This document shows, piece after piece, positions 24,053-25,199 of a stretch of 25,199 nucleotides of DNA. The DNA comes from SG8-41 sp035259205 (lineage in GTDB: Bacteria > Pseudomonadota > Gammaproteobacteria > Burkholderiales > SG8-41), in NCBI GenBank assembly GCA_035259205.1, contig DATFWO010000095.1:1-25199 (forward strand). Direction: 5' to 3'. Within the stretch, counting starts at the first letter, position 1, and the number at the start of each line of letters is the position of its first letter. Position numbers and translations under genes: made by a program. The notes beneath the pieces are model-generated. The model was given only the letters and a program-made list of their open reading frames with translations. It was not told the origin of the DNA and made no database searches.

Positions 24053-25024
24053 AACAATGCGCACTTCGCGCTCGAGCACGATCCCGAACTTCTCCCGGAC
24101 CGACCGTTCCGCCAGCTCCATGAGCGCCTCGATCTCCGCAGCGCGCGCGTTCCCGACATTCACGATAAAGTTCGCGTGCTTGCCGGAGATCTGCGCACCG
24201 CCGATCGCACGTCCTTTGAGGCCGCACGATTCGATGAGGCGCGCCGCGTAGTCGCCCTGGGGATTGCGGAAGACCGAACCGGCATTGGGCTGGCTCAGAG
24301 GTTGCGTCGCGATGCGGCGCGCGAGCAGATCCCGCATCTGGCGGCGCGAAGCCGCACCTTCGCCGCGCGCCAGGCGGAACCATCCACCGATGAACCACTC
24401 TTCCGAAAGCGGAAGGAGGAAGGAGGAAGAAGGAGGCTGGTTTCCGCCTTCCGCAGCCCCTCTTCCGTCTTCCGCCTTCAGCTGCACGTGACGATAGCCT
24501 GTCTCGTACTCGTTGCGGCTGCGCTCGCGGATTTCGCCGGCGCGATCTATCGTCGACACGCGCGAGACGATGTTCCATGTTTCTCCGCCGTAGCAGCCCG
24601 CGTTCATCGCCAGCGCTCCGCCCACGGTGCCCGGAACGCCGGCCAGAAACTCGGCGCCGGCCAGTTCGTGCAGCGCGGCGAAGCGCGCGACTTTCGGGCT
24701 CGCCACCCCCGCTTCGGCGTAGACCTCGTTCACATCGCCGCTTGCCGTGTCGAGCCTCAATCCGTCAAGGGCTTCGTGCGTGAAAATCACAGTCCCGGCC
24801 AGCCCCCCGTCGCGGACGAGCAGATTGCTGCCCAGCCCGGCTAGACACACGGGCTCGTCAGGCCCCAGCGAGCGCATGAACATGCACAAATCCGCGAGAT
24901 CGGCCGGGAAGTAGGCGCGCGCGACGCAGCCTCCGGCGCGCCAGCTGGTATGACGCGCCATCGGCTCGTTCAATCTCAACTCGCCCCGCAACGCGCTGTC
25001 AGTCATGCGTTTCAGTCCAGTCAT
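24041..25024 (-). CDS. murB: UDP-N-acetylenolpyruvoylglucosamine reductase MurB, with repeat-encoded insert
   Basis: MurB reduces UDP-GlcNAc-enolpyruvate to UDP-MurNAc using FAD and NADPH. From ATG 25024 it has 327 residues. FAD-binding features are LAGLGSNLLVRDGGLAG (about 61-77) and AEFLAGVPGTVGGALAMNAGCYGGE (about 124-148); the catalytic serine is S250 in NAGSVFRNP, and the conserved Glu is probably E320 in LEREVRIVG. Residues about 183-209 (KAEDGRGAAEGG..LLPLSEE) are low-complexity and are encoded by a two-armed heptamer array; they sit between GYRHVQ and WFIGGWFRL, where MurB normally has only a short loop. The frame is kept, so the protein is probably functional. The start is uncertain: ATG 25006 (MTDSALRG) is an alternative, and the long ORF further upstream is largely repeat. 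Confidence 0.93.
   Translation of the reverse strand: MTGLKRMTDSALRGELRLNEPMARHTSWRAGGCVARAYFPADLADLCMFMRSLGPDEPVCLAGLGSNLLVRDGGLAGTVIFTHEALDGLRLDTASGDVNEVYAEAGVASPKVARFAALHELAGAEFLAGVPGTVGGALAMNAGCYGGETWNIVSRVSTIDRAGEIRERSRNEYETGYRHVQLKAEDGRGAAEGGNQPPSSSFLLPLSEEWFIGGWFRLARGEGAASRRQMRDLLARRIATQPLSQPNAGSVFRNPQGDYAARLIESCGLKGRAIGGAQISGKHANFIVNVGNARAAEIEALMELAERSVREKFGIVLEREVRIVGER
24402..24480. repeat. Two-armed heptamer array inside murB
   Basis: On the plus strand a GA-rich arm of AGGAAGG-type units (about 24411-24436) is followed after a 5-base spacer by a TC-rich arm of CGCCTTC/CGTCTTC-type units (24442-24480). The two arms are near-complementary and would form a hairpin of roughly 26-30 bases per side. 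Unlike the other arrays it lies wholly inside a conserved gene and keeps the reading frame. Confidence 0.85.
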
Positions 25025-25104
25025 CTCCACACCCGGCGACGAGCGCTGAGTGCGAGAGGCGGCGGGATGACCCCTCAACGTTTGCTCGTGGCTTGCGGCG
25101 CCGA

Positions 25105-25153
25105 TCCTCATCCCTCATCCCTCATCCCTCATTCCTTCATCTTCGATCCCTCA
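25105..25153 (-). repeat. Seven-unit heptamer array between putative murC end and murB
   Basis: Seven 7-base units fill 25105-25153 and the last three bases are the putative murC TGA stop. On the minus strand the central unit ATGAGGG is repeated exactly three times, with degenerate units on each side. Each central unit contains ATGA, an overlapping start and stop. A lone inverted GTCAT-CCC segment near 25067-25074 may be a remnant of a second arm. Confidence 0.88.
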
Positions 25154-25199
25154 CGCCGCGCCGTTCAGGCTCCGTACGCGGCTCGCGAGTCGCGGCGCG
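25151..25199 (-). CDS. Putative C-terminal end of MurC (partial)
   Basis: Only the last 15 codons are in the window. Of the three frames, the one ending at TGA 25153-25151 reads APRLASRVRSLNGAA, plausible as the C-terminus of UDP-N-acetylmuramate--L-alanine ligase, which precedes murB in the dcw cluster. The other frames run R-rich or stop early. The call rests mainly on gene order and on the heptamer array being flush with this stop. Confidence 0.35.
   Translation of the reverse strand, partial: APRLASRVRSLNGAA

Overview
The window is a GC-rich piece of a bacterial chromosome. Gene content and order point to a betaproteobacterium: ffh, ypjD and corB; then pilC-pilD-coaE-zapD-yacG; then, on the other strand, the end of the division and cell wall (dcw) cluster murC-murB-ddlB-ftsQ-ftsA-ftsZ-lpxC, followed by an M23 peptidase, secA, argJ, an AAA ATPase and a Nudix/ThiE fusion. 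I cannot place it to genus. No tRNA, rRNA, CRISPR array, prophage or insertion sequence was seen.

Layout. 1-2077: the end of a nitroreductase gene converging on ffh. 2203-4313: ypjD and corB, overlapping by one base. 4530-8602: pilC, pilD, coaE, zapD and yacG, all on the plus strand; pilB, which I would expect just before pilC, is absent. 8670-10561: a small accessory block between yacG and the Nudix gene, holding an AhpD/CMD-like protein with a tiny upstream ORF, an unknown secreted protein and a cupin that looks frameshifted. 10712-17909 (minus strand): M23 peptidase, secA, argJ, ATPase and Nudix/ThiE fusion. 17930-18367: dciA. 18447-25199 (minus strand): murC end, murB, ddlB, ftsQ, ftsA, ftsZ, lpxC and a small membrane protein. 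Together the genes serve peptidoglycan precursor synthesis, divisome assembly, lipid A synthesis, protein export and type IV pilus assembly.

The most unusual feature is a set of degenerate 7-base repeat arrays. I find about ten, seven or eight of them clear. They usually start flush with, or include, the stop codon of the upstream gene. The unit sequence differs at every locus but always carries a GA-type core with a 7-base period. Several loci have a second, inverted arm made of the same local unit, so the transcript could fold into an imperfect hairpin. One array lies in frame inside murB, one encodes the N-terminus of the Nudix protein, one supplies the ddlB start codon and the murB stop codon, and one fills the whole ftsQ upstream gap. 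Because each locus has its own unit, the arrays look locally generated rather than spread as copies of one mobile element.

Limits: functions are assigned by recognising motifs and family character, without database searches. Several start codons (ftsA, murB, the small membrane protein, ftsQ) are judgement calls and are marked as such.
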